Assembly (NCBI RefSeq): GCF_002967765.1
Contig: NZ_PUHY01000015.1
Coordinates: 620,001-684,000, forward strand
Direction: 5' to 3'
From: Blastopirellula marina
Lineage (GTDB): Bacteria > Planctomycetota > Planctomycetia > Pirellulales > Pirellulaceae
Length of the DNA: 64,000 nt
The position numbers were made by a program, and so were the translations under genes. Position 1 is the stretch's first letter; every line of letters starts with the position of its first letter. Below are positions 27,952 to 38,093 of the stretch, one piece after another. The notes under the pieces are model-generated. The model was given only the letters and a program-made list of their open reading frames with translations, searched no databases and was not told the origin of the DNA.

Positions 27952-29264
27952 TGCGCTGGGTCGTTGGAGCCGCGATTCTTCTGGCAATCGCCATGGTCTT
28001 CGGACTGGGGCTGATGGTCTACGCCATGTACGCGCTGCTCGCGGTGATCCTTGGTTCGCGGTTGCTGGTTCGTTATTGGTTGATGCATCTGAGCGGTTGG
28101 CGTCATGTCAGCCAATTAGATGTCGAAGAGGGGGATGAAATCACGGTCGGGATAACGCTTCGCTATCAAGGCGCGATTCCAATGCCTTGGATGTTGGTGG
28201 AAGATCTATTACCACGTCACGCCATTGTGACGCGACCACCAGCACTTGAAGTCCTCGGCAAACGCCTGTTCCTCGCCATGCTGTGGCCTCGATCGACCCG
28301 GCTGCTGACCTATCGCATAAAATGCAATCGCCGAGGTTATTATCAGATCGGTCCTGCCGTGCTTGAGACGGGCGATGTCTTCGGCCTTTACAAACAGTTC
28401 AAGATGATTGCCGAGCCCGAGTTCATCACGGTTGAGCCTGCCATCATTCCGCTGGAAGGGTTCGATTTGGTCTCGAAACGACCTCTCGGCGAGATCAAGA
28501 TGCAATCTCGTTTGTTCGAGGATCCTTCACGAATCGCTGGCGTACGACGATATCAGCTGGGTGATCCGCTCAATCGGATTCATTGGGCCTCGACAGCTCG
28601 TACGGGCCAACTCCACAGCAAGCAGTACGAAGCAACCTGCATCGCTGGGGTCAGTATTGTCTTGGACATGCACCCGGATAGCTTTCCGGCGAAGGACGAG
28701 CCGATCCGCAGTGAGTTATCAATCAAATGCGCCGTGGCGATTGCCAATGCCGTGCAGTTGATGGATCAGCAAGTTGGGATTGTGACCAACTCGGTCGACG
28801 CTGCTCAGCGTATGAAATATCAGGGATGGGACTTCGATGCCCGTACTCGAGATGCCGCGCGCAAATCGGCCGGACGTGTCGATCGTGATCCACGTTTGGC
28901 CCCACAGAAGGTACGCACACGCCGTGGTGCCGAACAGTTCCAACAGATTCGGCACATGATGGCTCGCAGCGAAAAGAATGAAGGGCTCAAGCTCCCTTCG
29001 CTACTTTTGGAGATGCACAGTGAATTGCCACGTGACGCCACCGTCATTCCCATCCTGACTGCCGTTACCCCAGAAATGGCTTTGGCCCTCGGAAACCTGG
29101 TGCGAAGCGGCTACGTCGTAACTCCGATTATCAACTGCTTCGACGAATACGAATTTGCTCAAGGGGCCGGAATGTTACTGGCCGAGCGAATGGTGGCAAA
29201 GCAGCTTAAATCGCTCGAGGCAATCGGTCAAATCTGTCAGGAACAAGCATACCCTCTCTTCTGA
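27951..29264 (+). CDS. DUF58-domain membrane protein
   Basis: A 437-residue protein. Two N-terminal membrane helices (about residues 4-35) are followed by a beta-rich part with YRIKCNRRGYYQIGPA and GDVFGLYK, then the DUF58 core with the marker LGDPLNRIHWASTARTGQLHSKQYE. A VWA-like fold follows (VSIVLDMHPD). The usual partner of MoxR ATPases; the pair is thought to work on envelope protein complexes. It overlaps the moxR gene by one base. Confidence 0.9.
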   Translation: MRWVVGAAILLAIAMVFGLGLMVYAMYALLAVILGSRLLVRYWLMHLSGWRHVSQLDVEEGDEITVGITLRYQGAIPMPWMLVEDLLPRHAIVTRPPALEVLGKRLFLAMLWPRSTRLLTYRIKCNRRGYYQIGPAVLETGDVFGLYKQFKMIAEPEFITVEPAIIPLEGFDLVSKRPLGEIKMQSRLFEDPSRIAGVRRYQLGDPLNRIHWASTARTGQLHSKQYEATCIAGVSIVLDMHPDSFPAKDEPIRSELSIKCAVAIANAVQLMDQQVGIVTNSVDAAQRMKYQGWDFDARTRDAARKSAGRVDRDPRLAPQKVRTRRGAEQFQQIRHMMARSEKNEGLKLPSLLLEMHSELPRDATVIPILTAVTPEMALALGNLVRSGYVVTPIINCFDEYEFAQGAGMLLAERMVAKQLKSLEAIGQICQEQAYPLF

Positions 29265-29292
29265 ACCTACCCTTTTTCGACTTTGATTTTCT

Positions 29293-31245
29293 ATGCGACC
29301 AAGACTCACCGAACTCGATTACGCCATCATCGCCGTCGCTCCGGCGCTGATCATGGTGTTGGTCGGCAGCTTAATGCTGTTTGCGGCGGGGCTGTTCTAC
29401 CAAGGGCCGCATTCGTTTCGTTTGAACTGGATCATCTGCATGTTCGTGCTGGGGATCGTTTCCTTGGCTCGTTTGCACATCGAAGAAGGCGTCGCTCGCT
29501 CGGCAACGCTGGGGGCCGTGTTCAGCGGGACGATGTTATTCGCCGTCTGGCGTCTGGCACCCGACGCGATGCTTATTGCCGTTTTCATTTTGCTTGGCGT
29601 GTGGTGGGTGAGCACCCGTCTTGTGTATGACTGCACGGTGCTCGAACAATCGATTGATGCATCCAAGAAGGGGCTGATGCAGTGGATTCGCCCTGAAAGC
29701 TCGGTTGAGCCGACCGAACCGGTCAAAAAGCCGGATTCAGAGGTCGAAGGAGTCACCGGGCACGATGTAGAAAAAGAACCAGAGAGTTTTCTCGATAAAC
29801 TTGATGCCTGGTTCAATCCGACCAATACCAAGTTTGCGCCTGGCGCTTGGGTGGTTTATTTCTCTCTGGGGGCGTTACCGATCTTTGGCTTCGGTCAAGC
29901 GTTTGCTCCCAGTTTGGCGCCAGCAAGTCGTTGGTATCTATTCACACTCCTCGTGGCGTATGTCTTCGCAGCACTCTGCTTACTAGTTACGACCAGTTTC
30001 CTTGGCCTGCGCCGATACTTGCAACAACGCGGCGTTGAAATGCCGCTCAGCATGACCGGTACTTGGCTGGGTGTTGGCTTTGGTGTGGTGGCGCTTACCT
30101 TGATTGTGGTTTCAATTCTGCCGCGCCCAAACGCGGAGTATGAACTCGCTAAGATCCCGTTCTACCAAGATCAAATCGAGCGGAAGGCGAATAAGTTTTC
30201 CCAAGGGGATGACGGCACCAAAGACAACCGCGAAGATCGCTCCGGCACGACCGAAAATCAAGAACAAGCCGACGAGGATTCTGCCAAGTCCAACGAAACG
30301 CGTTCCGATGGAAAGCAGCCCGGCGACCAATCGGATAAGAATGCCAAGCAAACCAAGGAGGGCAAATCGAAAGATTCGAGTAAGCAAAGCGGCGACCAAT
30401 CGCAGAGCAATCAACAGCAAGGGGAGCAGGGAAAAAGCGATTCCGAGTCCGGCGAAAAGTCTTCAGACCAGGGAAAGTCGCAAGACAACCAGGGAAATCA
30501 AAAGCAGGGGGACCAACAACAGCAGCAGAACTCCAAGCAAGATAAGCAGGGAGATCAACAAAGCGATAATGGTGAGCAAAAGGATCAGCAGCAAGGCGAG
30601 TCGCAACGAAGTGATGACTCACAAACTCAGGACGCCTCGTCCGATCAAGAAAAAGGGGACGAATCCTCCAGCGAATCACAGGAAAGCCAGTCCCAAGAGC
30701 AGTCGTCACAGCAATCCTCGTCGAGCAGCAATTGGTTCTCTTTTTCGATGCCAGGGCTCGGGAACCTGCTGAAACTGATTGTTTACGCGGGCGTGGCGGC
30801 ATTGATCGTCTTCATCATCTGGAAATTCCATGAAGACATTGCAAAGGCCTGGGCCGAATTCTGGGAAAGCTTGTTCGGACGAAAAAATAAAGAGACCGCC
30901 GAGGAGGAAGAGGCAGCTCCAGTTCAAAAGCCACGACGGCGTTTTTCCTCCTTCCGGAATCCGTTCCAAGATCCTGCTTGGAAAAAGAAGCCAGCCGAAG
31001 AGTGGGTACGCTACAGCTTTGCCGCATTGGAAGCTTGGGCGGATGAACGTGGCCATGCCCGTAAAGAGGAGCAAACGCCTGGTGAGTTTGCGATCATGCT
31101 CGAACAGCATTTCGACGATTTAACCGAAAATGTTCGCCGGGCCGCCGAACTTTATGGACAAGTTGCCTACGGATCGGGGAAGGCCCCTGGGGAAACGCTC
31201 GAAATTCTGCGAAAGTTATGGCAGAACCTCAGCCGTGCGGCTTGA
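29293..31245 (+). CDS. membrane protein with DUF4129 domain and long Gln/Ser/Asp/Lys-rich linker
   Basis: A 650-residue protein. The first 275 residues hold about six membrane helices in two groups. Residues 303-479 are a low-complexity segment of Gln, Ser, Asp, Lys, Glu, Asn and Gly with almost no hydrophobic residues. A last membrane helix (491-510) leads to a cytosolic DUF4129-like domain (WVRYSFAALEAWADERG, then TPGEFA). In many bacteria this position is held by a transglutaminase-like protein; no transglutaminase catalytic triad was seen here. It closes the MoxR-DUF58 cassette with a 28-bp gap. Confidence 0.85.
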   Translation: MRPRLTELDYAIIAVAPALIMVLVGSLMLFAAGLFYQGPHSFRLNWIICMFVLGIVSLARLHIEEGVARSATLGAVFSGTMLFAVWRLAPDAMLIAVFILLGVWWVSTRLVYDCTVLEQSIDASKKGLMQWIRPESSVEPTEPVKKPDSEVEGVTGHDVEKEPESFLDKLDAWFNPTNTKFAPGAWVVYFSLGALPIFGFGQAFAPSLAPASRWYLFTLLVAYVFAALCLLVTTSFLGLRRYLQQRGVEMPLSMTGTWLGVGFGVVALTLIVVSILPRPNAEYELAKIPFYQDQIERKANKFSQGDDGTKDNREDRSGTTENQEQADEDSAKSNETRSDGKQPGDQSDKNAKQTKEGKSKDSSKQSGDQSQSNQQQGEQGKSDSESGEKSSDQGKSQDNQGNQKQGDQQQQQNSKQDKQGDQQSDNGEQKDQQQGESQRSDDSQTQDASSDQEKGDESSSESQESQSQEQSSQQSSSSSNWFSFSMPGLGNLLKLIVYAGVAALIVFIIWKFHEDIAKAWAEFWESLFGRKNKETAEEEEAAPVQKPRRRFSSFRNPFQDPAWKKKPAEEWVRYSFAALEAWADERGHARKEEQTPGEFAIMLEQHFDDLTENVRRAAELYGQVAYGSGKAPGETLEILRKLWQNLSRAA

Positions 31246-31290
31246 GCCCGACGACCTGTGCCTCGCTTAATTTCGTTAGAAGATGTCCCC

Positions 31291-31941
31291 ATGATCGAAG
31301 ATCTTGCCGAGCGTAAAGCCCAGGCCCGCCGCGTGGTGCGGCAGTTGAAAAAAGACTACGCCGACGCGGAATGCGCGCTCAATTTTGAAACGCCTTTTCA
31401 ATTGCTCATCGCCACGATCCTTTCCGCCCAGTGCACGGACGTGCGGGTCAACATCGTGACGAAGGATTTGTTCGCTAAGTATCCGACTGCCGACAAGATG
31501 GCCGTGGCGCCGGTTAAGACCGTCGAAAAGCTGATCCAGACGACCGGCTTCTTTCGGAATAAAGCCAAGAACATCCACGCCGCTTCTCAGGCGTTGGTCG
31601 ACGAGTATGACGGCGAAGTCCCCAAAGATTTGGCGAAGCTCGTCAAACTGCCAGGTGTCGGCCGGAAAACGGCAAACGTTGTGCTGGGCACTGCATTTGG
31701 AATTCCTTCAGGCGTGGTTGTCGATACGCACGTCGGTCGTTTGACCCGACGGATGGGGCTGACCGACAAGGCAGACGCTGTAAAAGTGGAAGAAGAACTG
31801 ATGGAAGTTGTCCCCAAAAAGGAGTGGATCAACTTCTCGCATCGACTGATCCATCATGGCCGTGCTGTGTGTAATGCTCGAAAACCGAAGTGCGAAACTT
31901 GCCATTTTCTGAAGTTTTGCCCGCAGGAAGGCGTAAGCTGA
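31291..31941 (+). CDS. nth: endonuclease III
   Basis: A 216-residue DNA glycosylase/AP-lyase for oxidised pyrimidines. I use the ATG at 31291; a GTG at 31258 would add 11 residues without homology. The helix-hairpin-helix LPGVGRKTANVVL carries the catalytic Lys (K126) and VDTHVGR the catalytic Asp (D145). The C-terminal iron-sulfur loop has the exact C-x6-C-x2-C-x5-C spacing (CNARKPKCETCHFLKFC). Confidence 0.96.
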   Translation: MIEDLAERKAQARRVVRQLKKDYADAECALNFETPFQLLIATILSAQCTDVRVNIVTKDLFAKYPTADKMAVAPVKTVEKLIQTTGFFRNKAKNIHAASQALVDEYDGEVPKDLAKLVKLPGVGRKTANVVLGTAFGIPSGVVVDTHVGRLTRRMGLTDKADAVKVEEELMEVVPKKEWINFSHRLIHHGRAVCNARKPKCETCHFLKFCPQEGVS

Positions 31942-32060
31942 TCCCAAAAAAAATCGAAGTTTGTTTGACCAGCTCATTCGATAATTTCGCGTGAAAATAC
32001 AAGGGAACAAGATCGAGGCGTAATTGTCTATATCCACGCGCCTGCAACAAGGATTGTTCC

Positions 32061-33509
32061 ATGACTCGAACGACTCGCGTCATCAATTTCGGGCAGAACA
32101 TCGATTTCAACCCGGCGAACTACTACGAGCCGAAATCGGAGTCAGAACTTCTCGACATCTTGAATCATCACCATGGCGACCAAATCCGAGTAGTCGCCTC
32201 GAAGCATGCCTGGAGCAATGCAATCGTTACGACGCATGTCTTGATAAGCATGCGTCATTTTCAGGGGGTGAAGGTTGATCGCTCCTCGGGCGAGCCAAGT
32301 GCTACCGTTGGTGGTGGAACGCAGATTAAGACCATCCTTGCCGAACTGCAGAAAGAAGAACTAACCACGCCGTCTGTAGGACTAATCACCGAGCAAACCA
32401 TCGCTGGCGCTATTTCGACGGGGACGCATGGATCTGGCAAGCACAGCCTGTCGCACTACATCGATAGGATGCGTATTGCCTGCTACTCGGCAGACGGGAA
32501 AACGGCCGAGATTCGCGAAGTTGCGTCTGGCTTAGAAATCGAAGCTGCCCGCTGTGGCCTCGGTTGTCTGGGAGTCATCGTCAGTGTGACATTTCGCTGC
32601 ATTCCGCAATATTGGGTCACGGAGAAAGCAACACCGTGTGATTCGATTGACGAGGCGTTATCCTTGGAAGAGCGATCGCCACTGCAGCAGTTCTTTCTGC
32701 TGCCACACCTCTGGAAATACATTGTCCAAGAGCGGTCTGTGTCGGCGGAAAGTAAGTCGTCATCGGGTGCGTGGCTGTACCGCATCTATTGGTTTCTAAG
32801 TCTCGATATCGGACTGCATCTCGGAGTGATTGGCTTCGCACGTTATTTGAAGAGTCGACGTCTCGTCCGTTTCTTATTTCGCACGGTTCTACCCAACACG
32901 ACCTTTCCCAAGTGGATCGTCACCGATCGAAGCGACAAGATGCTGGTGATGGAACACGAATTGTTCCGCCATCTCGAGATTGAGCTCTTCGTAGGGCAAT
33001 CAAAGGTCGTTTTGGCGGCCGACTTCGTAAAGCAAGTCTTACAATTCGCCAATGGCGATCGTGAGGCAGTCGATGCCGTTTGGCAAACGAGATTAGAAGA
33101 ATTCGGAATGAGTGCTGAGTTTCAAACGCTTTTCGGCACGTATTGTCACCACTATCCGATTTGCTTCCGGCGTATCTTCGCCGACGAAACGTTGATATCG
33201 ATGTCGGCAGGGGAAGAACCGTGTTGGTATTCGATCAGTTTCATCACCTACGTTCAGCCGCGCGAGCCCTTTTTTAAATTGGGTGCGTTCCTTGCGCGAA
33301 GCATGGCTAAACTTTTTGGAGCACGACCTCATTGGGGAAAATGGTTTCCCCTAGGCGGAGACGAGGTCGCTCTACTTTACCCAAGATTGCCCGATTTTCG
33401 GGACCAATGTGTCAAGTTCGATCCTAACGGTGTGTTTCTGAATCAATACGTGCGGACCGTGTGTCAGATGCGTTCCAATGAATCTGAGGGTCGGTCGGTC
33501 GGGCAATGA
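32061..33509 (+). CDS. aldonolactone oxidase-like FAD protein (VAO family)
   Basis: A 482-residue flavoprotein. The N-terminal PCMH-type FAD domain shows VASKHAWSN, VGGGTQIKTIL and ISTGTHGSGKH; the C-terminal cap ends with RPHWGKW and FDPNGVFLNQY, the HWGK-type motif of L-gulono- and D-arabinono-1,4-lactone oxidases. These enzymes oxidise aldonolactones to ascorbate-type products or act on alditols. The middle of the protein is longer and more divergent than usual, so the substrate stays open. It is flanked by unrelated single genes. Confidence 0.83.
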   Translation: MTRTTRVINFGQNIDFNPANYYEPKSESELLDILNHHHGDQIRVVASKHAWSNAIVTTHVLISMRHFQGVKVDRSSGEPSATVGGGTQIKTILAELQKEELTTPSVGLITEQTIAGAISTGTHGSGKHSLSHYIDRMRIACYSADGKTAEIREVASGLEIEAARCGLGCLGVIVSVTFRCIPQYWVTEKATPCDSIDEALSLEERSPLQQFFLLPHLWKYIVQERSVSAESKSSSGAWLYRIYWFLSLDIGLHLGVIGFARYLKSRRLVRFLFRTVLPNTTFPKWIVTDRSDKMLVMEHELFRHLEIELFVGQSKVVLAADFVKQVLQFANGDREAVDAVWQTRLEEFGMSAEFQTLFGTYCHHYPICFRRIFADETLISMSAGEEPCWYSISFITYVQPREPFFKLGAFLARSMAKLFGARPHWGKWFPLGGDEVALLYPRLPDFRDQCVKFDPNGVFLNQYVRTVCQMRSNESEGRSVGQ

Positions 33510-33686
33510 TCGAGCCGGCAAAAATAGCCTCGTAAGGGGGGATGTCGGCGTTCCTGTGCACGGCTTGGGCAACTACTCCGTTTTATTTTCATGAAATCCT
33601 TCTATAATCAGCACTTCGGCTTCTTAAAGGACATCTCGCCTGCGTGAGATCTTGGTGATTTTTCGCGGATAACCCAGGACCCCTAC

Positions 33687-34259
33687 ATGATTCTTTCCGG
33701 CAACGAAATTCGGAAACATCTCGGTTCCAAGATTTTCATCGAGCCGTTTGACGAGAGCCGCCTGAATCCCAACAGCTACAACTTGACCTTGAACGAAGAG
33801 ATGATGACCTACGAGGAGTTGATCCTCGATATGCGTCATCCGCATCGGGTCCGGCGGATTACGATTCCGGAAGAAGGATATGTGTTGAATCCCAATCAAC
33901 TCTACCTGGCCCGGACCAACGAACTGACCGAGACGCACGGCTTCGTTCCGATGATCGAAGGACGCTCGTCGATTGGTCGACTGGGATTGTTCGTCCATGT
34001 GACGGCCGGATTTGGGGACGTCGGCTTCAAGGGCTTCTGGACGTTGGAGATGTTTGCCGTTCAGCCGATTCGTATTTATCCCAACGTGCCAATATGCCAG
34101 ATCTTCTACCACGAGATCACGGGCGACATCACAGAGTACGTAAGCGACAAATACCAAAACAATCACGGAATTCAGCCCAGCTTGCTGTTCAAAGAACTGA
34201 ATCCTAGTGCCAAACCGCCGGATGAATCGCAGTTGGCGTTCCCCTTCGACAACAGCTGA
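33687..34259 (+). CDS. dcd: dCTP deaminase
   Basis: A 190-residue trimeric enzyme that makes dUTP (or dUMP in bifunctional forms) from dCTP. It starts ILSGNEIRKHL and contains ESRLNPNSYNLTL, the EGRSSIGRLGLFVHVTAGFGD core and the catalytic Glu (E121) in FWTLEM. The C-terminal lid reads DKYQNNHGIQPSLLF. Length and motifs are normal. Whether it also hydrolyses dUTP cannot be told. Confidence 0.93.
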   Translation: MILSGNEIRKHLGSKIFIEPFDESRLNPNSYNLTLNEEMMTYEELILDMRHPHRVRRITIPEEGYVLNPNQLYLARTNELTETHGFVPMIEGRSSIGRLGLFVHVTAGFGDVGFKGFWTLEMFAVQPIRIYPNVPICQIFYHEITGDITEYVSDKYQNNHGIQPSLLFKELNPSAKPPDESQLAFPFDNS

Positions 34260-34307
34260 TGTATTTCATTAGGCTCCTCTCATCCCCACCCCAAGTCGAG
34301 CACTGCC

Positions 34308-35237
34308 ATGCCAAACGAAAATCCGCAACTGTCGCGCCGTAACCTTTTGAAATCTGCGTTAGGAACCAGCGTTGTTGGAAGTCTGGCTCTGTCGCCCATG
34401 GCATCCGCAGCCGAGGTAACCCCTTCATCGAAGATTCCGCCGGAGGATTTTCGAGCGAACGGTAAGAATATCAAGCAATCGGTCATGGCTTGGTGCTTTA
34501 ACCCGATGCCGATGGAAACTTTCGTGCCGGCATGTGCCAAGATGGGGCTCGTCGGCGTAGAGGGGATCGACAAAAAGTATTACCCGCTGATGAAAGAGCA
34601 TGGGCTCAAGGTTTCGCTTTGTTCGAGTCACGGTTTTAAGCAAGGTCCCCTCAATCCTGAATACCACGAAATGTGCCGCACGAAATTGCGCGAAGCGGTC
34701 GACCTGGCCGTCGAGTGGGATTGTAAGAACGTGATCACGTTCACCGGTATGCGTGAGAAAGGGATTAGCGACGAGCAAGCCAAGAAAAATTGTGTCGAAC
34801 TTTGGAAGTCGGTGATCGATTACGCTGAGGAAAAGAACGTAACCTTCGTGCTCGAACATCTCAATAGCCGAGACGATTCGCATCCGATGAAGGGGCACCC
34901 GGGCTATTTCGGCGACGATGTCGACCTTTGCATTGATTTGATTAAGCAGGTCGACTCACCCAACATGAAGTTGTTGTTCGACTTCTATCACGTCCAAGTG
35001 ATGAACGGGGATGTTATCCGTCGCTTCCGTCAAAGCTTGCCCTATATCGGCCATCTGCATACCGCCGGAAATCCAGGCCGCTGCGAACTGGATGAAAACC
35101 AAGAGATGAACTACGCAGCAATTATCAAAGCCGTCGCCGAATCGGACTACGACGGCTACGTCGTCCAAGAATACATCCCGACATGGGACGATAAACTTGG
35201 TTCGTTGCGGCATGGCGTCGCACTCTGCGACGTTTGA
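34308..35237 (+). CDS. Tat-exported sugar-phosphate isomerase/hydroxypyruvate isomerase-like TIM barrel
   Basis: A 309-residue protein. The N-terminus is a twin-arginine signal (SRRNLLKSALG, hydrophobic core, cut near MASAAE). The body matches the AP-endonuclease-2/hydroxypyruvate isomerase superfamily: VGVEGIDKKYYPLMKEHGL, a metal-site Glu in FVLEHLNSRD, LLFDFYHVQVM, IGHLHTAGNPGRCE and a final YVVQEYIP. Many planctomycetes export such proteins in large numbers. Substrate is not known. It is convergent with the next gene (7-bp gap). Confidence 0.85.
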   Translation: MPNENPQLSRRNLLKSALGTSVVGSLALSPMASAAEVTPSSKIPPEDFRANGKNIKQSVMAWCFNPMPMETFVPACAKMGLVGVEGIDKKYYPLMKEHGLKVSLCSSHGFKQGPLNPEYHEMCRTKLREAVDLAVEWDCKNVITFTGMREKGISDEQAKKNCVELWKSVIDYAEEKNVTFVLEHLNSRDDSHPMKGHPGYFGDDVDLCIDLIKQVDSPNMKLLFDFYHVQVMNGDVIRRFRQSLPYIGHLHTAGNPGRCELDENQEMNYAAIIKAVAESDYDGYVVQEYIPTWDDKLGSLRHGVALCDV

Positions 35238-35244
35238 TCAGTCG

Positions 35245-36087
35245 TTACTGGGCGCCGTGCTTTGCAAGCGTTTGCTTAAAATCTGTCCAGAATGCGGTAT
35301 CTTTCTCGTACTGGTCTGGAGGGATTTGGTTCTTAAAGTAGTCCAGGTAATCGAGATACTGCTGGGCCAAGTCTTGATACGAGTAGTTATCAGCGGCCAT
35401 CGGATTGACCCAGTCGGCATCTCCTGGCTCGCGTTGCCGTACGAACTGTCCGTTGTCGTCGACGATGATGTTCGCGGTAATGACCGATAGCTTCATGCGA
35501 AGCTCGTACATCATCTTCTCGGCTGGGGGCATATCGGCGGTCGTCTCGTTCCAGGCGTTAACAACGGCCTCTGGCGTGCGACTGTCAGGAAAACGAATCG
35601 AGTTTCCCTTGCCAACCTGGGTAAGTCCGTCGTTGTTTGCGTCGACTTGGGCTGGCATCGGAATGAGAAGATTGAGGGCTCCTTCATCCGTAATTGCATT
35701 GGGATTAATCGGATCAACGAGCCGGCTGACGTGCTGAATGATCTCCAGGTCTTCGTCGCTAAGACCGCTCAAGAAGCCTTTGGGGTCGAGGTAGCCTCCC
35801 TCGTTGTACGCACGAACCAAGATCTGCCCGTAGCCAGTCTTAAGATCTTGTGAGCTGACCCCATCCGGATAGTTTCCGGCATTGCTCACGGTAAACCAGT
35901 CGTCCCAGGTTTGTTGAATATCGGTTTCGACCGAGTTCTCTGACTCGTAAGCCTCAGCGGAAGCGTAGCCTGACTGGCCTGCTTGCGTGAGGATCTCGTT
36001 GAAAAGGTTTTGAACCTCTTCTCCGGCGGCATCGCGTCGTTGCTGTCTGGTAAGGGTAGGTGTAGTCGCCGATTCAACTTGCATCAC
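35245..36087 (-). CDS. protein of unknown function
   Basis: A 280-residue, acidic, largely helical protein without signal peptide or membrane helix. I do not recognise a family. A short segment VDANNDGLTQVGKGN looks like one calcium-binding EF-hand or dockerin-type loop, but no second loop is seen. The C-terminus is rich in aromatic and Gln/Asp residues (YSYQDLAQQYLDYLDYF). A start one codon later (MQVES) is equally possible. It stands alone between two convergent/tandem units. Confidence 0.6.
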   Translation of the reverse strand: MMQVESATTPTLTRQQRRDAAGEEVQNLFNEILTQAGQSGYASAEAYESENSVETDIQQTWDDWFTVSNAGNYPDGVSSQDLKTGYGQILVRAYNEGGYLDPKGFLSGLSDEDLEIIQHVSRLVDPINPNAITDEGALNLLIPMPAQVDANNDGLTQVGKGNSIRFPDSRTPEAVVNAWNETTADMPPAEKMMYELRMKLSVITANIIVDDNGQFVRQREPGDADWVNPMAADNYSYQDLAQQYLDYLDYFKNQIPPDQYEKDTAFWTDFKQTLAKHGAQ

Positions 36088-36225
36088 ACGTTCTCGCTGA
36101 TGTCCGAAACCTAGGGGTTGTCATCCTTCGTTTTCGGCTATCAGGGGGCACGACTTCACTCGATTCCCCCTCTACAGTGCATTGGTGTGATGCTGCGTTA
36201 AATGCGGGGATGGGGTAATACCGGA

Positions 36226-37359
36226 TTAGCTGAAGAGGCGTTGTTTCGCGGCTGCGGCCTCCTCGGCGGCCAGGTCGACGCTTGCTGCTGTCACGGTCAA
36301 ATGCCCCATCTTACGACCAATCCGGGGCTCATGCTTACCGTATAGATGGAGCTTCACGGCCGAGTTTTCGCAAGCAGCCTCCCAGTTGGGTGTACCTGGT
36401 TCCCAGACATCGCCCAGCAAATTGATCATCGCCGATGGGCGAAGCTGATCGGTTGATCCCAAAGGTAAACCACAGATTGCACGCACTTGCTGTTCGAATT
36501 GGCAGGTAACGTGTGAGTCAATCGTCAGATGCCCAGAGTTGTGCGGCCGAGGAGCGAGTTCGTTGATCAGCAGCCGATCGCCGGGGGCGAGGAAGAATTC
36601 GACACAAAGCACCCCGACGACATCTAACTCGGTAAGCACCGCCGTTGCGATTTCCACAGCTTCGGCGCTGGCCTTGTCGGATAATCGTCCCGGGGAAATC
36701 GAAACGTCTAAGATGTGATTTACGTGCAGATTCTCGATGGGAGCGTAACAATGCACTTTGCCGTCGACACCGCGTGCGGCGACCACAGAGAACTCTTTTT
36801 CAAACCGGACGAGTTCTTCGAGGATTGCTTCCTGCTTCAGTTCTTCCGTCCATGCTTTGCGAAGTTCCTCGCGGTTGGCAACCTTCGCTTGTCCTTTCCC
36901 GTCGTAACCCCAAGCAGCCGTTTTGAGTACGCCAGGAAGCAACCCATCTGGGGCACTTTCTAAGTCCGACAACTCGCCAATGGCATGAAATTGCGGAACA
37001 GGAAATCCGTGATCGCGCAGAAAAGTCTTCTCGCGTAAACGATGCTGCGTGGTATGTAGTACTCGGCCAGCTGGGCGAACGGGAACCTTCTCGTTGACGA
37101 CATTGACCGTTTCCAGCGGAACGTTTTCAAATTCAAACGTGACTACGTCGACCGATTCTGCGAACTGGGCGACTGCATCCAGGTCATCATATTTAGCGGT
37201 TACTTCAACATCGGCAACTTGGCCGGTTGGCGTATCAGTATCTGGCGATAGGACATGAACCCGATATCCCATGCGACGCGCGGCAATGGCAAACATGCGG
37301 CCGAGCTGACCACTTCCGAGAACACCGAGCGTTCCGCCTGGCAGTACTGTTTTTGTCAC
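36226..37359 (-). CDS. purK: 5-(carboxyamino)imidazole ribonucleotide synthase
   Basis: A 377-residue ATP-grasp enzyme that carboxylates aminoimidazole ribonucleotide in purine synthesis. It starts [17 protein letters not shown], then [21 protein letters not shown], and the metal-binding [11 protein letters not shown] block followed by NLLGDVW. It overlaps purE by 4 bp and acts on the next step with it. Length normal for the family. Confidence 0.96.
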   Translation of the reverse strand: MTKTVLPGGTLGVLGSGQLGRMFAIAARRMGYRVHVLSPDTDTPTGQVADVEVTAKYDDLDAVAQFAESVDVVTFEFENVPLETVNVVNEKVPVRPAGRVLHTTQHRLREKTFLRDHGFPVPQFHAIGELSDLESAPDGLLPGVLKTAAWGYDGKGQAKVANREELRKAWTEELKQEAILEELVRFEKEFSVVAARGVDGKVHCYAPIENLHVNHILDVSISPGRLSDKASAEAVEIATAVLTELDVVGVLCVEFFLAPGDRLLINELAPRPHNSGHLTIDSHVTCQFEQQVRAICGLPLGSTDQLRPSAMINLLGDVWEPGTPNWEAACENSAVKLHLYGKHEPRIGRKMGHLTVTAASVDLAAEEAAAAKQRLFS

Positions 37360-37850
37360 AGTTCCGAGTCCTCAAGTACTTTGTTGGTCTGTTCTTCCTG
37401 AAAGGCCGCCAACTTGGTTTGCAGCGCCGTATCGGCGGTGCCGAGTATTCGCACTGCTAAGAGTGCTGCGTTCTTGGCACCGGCATCCCCAATGGCCAAA
37501 GTGCCAACGGGAATTCCGCCTGGCATTTGAACAATCGATAGCAGAGAGTCGAGCCCTGACAAGGCACGACTTTTGACAGGAACGCCAAGAACGGGGAGCG
37601 TGGTTTGCGAGGCCACCATGCCTGGAAGGTGGGCGGCACCGCCCGCACCGGCGATGATGATCTTGATTCCACGTTCCTGCGCAGTTGTAGCGTACTCGTT
37701 CATCCAAGCTGGCGTTCGATGGGCGGAAACGACCCGCTTCTCGTAAGCTACTTCGAACGATTCCAGCATCTCACAGGCATGTCGCATGGTTTCCCAATCC
37801 GACTTGCTACCCATGATCACGCCCACTAGCGGCTTAGTCGCTTGGGACAT
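37356..37850 (-). CDS. purE: N5-carboxyaminoimidazole ribonucleotide mutase
   Basis: A 164-residue enzyme if started at the ATG at 37850, with GGAGAG about ten bases upstream; a longer frame adds 34 unrelated residues. It shows [12 protein letters not shown], the active-site SAHRTPAWM and [11 protein letters not shown], and [13 protein letters not shown]. PurE moves the carboxylate made by PurK to C4 of the imidazole. Start-stop overlap with purK (4 bp) fits coupled translation. Confidence 0.95.
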   Translation of the reverse strand: MSQATKPLVGVIMGSKSDWETMRHACEMLESFEVAYEKRVVSAHRTPAWMNEYATTAQERGIKIIIAGAGGAAHLPGMVASQTTLPVLGVPVKSRALSGLDSLLSIVQMPGGIPVGTLAIGDAGAKNAALLAVRILGTADTALQTKLAAFQEEQTNKVLEDSEL

Positions 37851-38025
37851 CAGTGGCACTCTCCAGGATCGAATCATTTTCGGGGGGAATGGTCCACACT
37901 TTCGACCAAATCCCACACGACAAATGGTACCGAGAAGAGTCGTTTTTCGCACCAGGAGGGGGCCAGATCCCTGGTCAGAATCTTTCTGTCAGACAACATT
38001 TTCGAGAATAGCTCGGTCTAGCGCA

Positions 38026-38072
38026 TAAAAAAATGAGGCAGCAAAGTCCAGAAGTATGGATTCCGCTGCCTC
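38026..38072 (-). terminator. Rho-independent terminator of the quinone oxidoreductase gene
   Basis: On the minus strand GAGGCAGC pairs perfectly with GCTGCCTC and an inner block can pair further; the stem is followed by A and seven T. It begins about 20 bp after the stop codon at 38094. Confidence 0.9.
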
Positions 38073-38093
38073 GACCACGGAGCGCGACAGTGC

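Noticed and set aside
30149-30802. Minus-strand open frame opposite the polar linker of the DUF4129 protein
   Set aside because: It is the complement of the Gln/Ser-rich coding repeat and has no start signal or family match.
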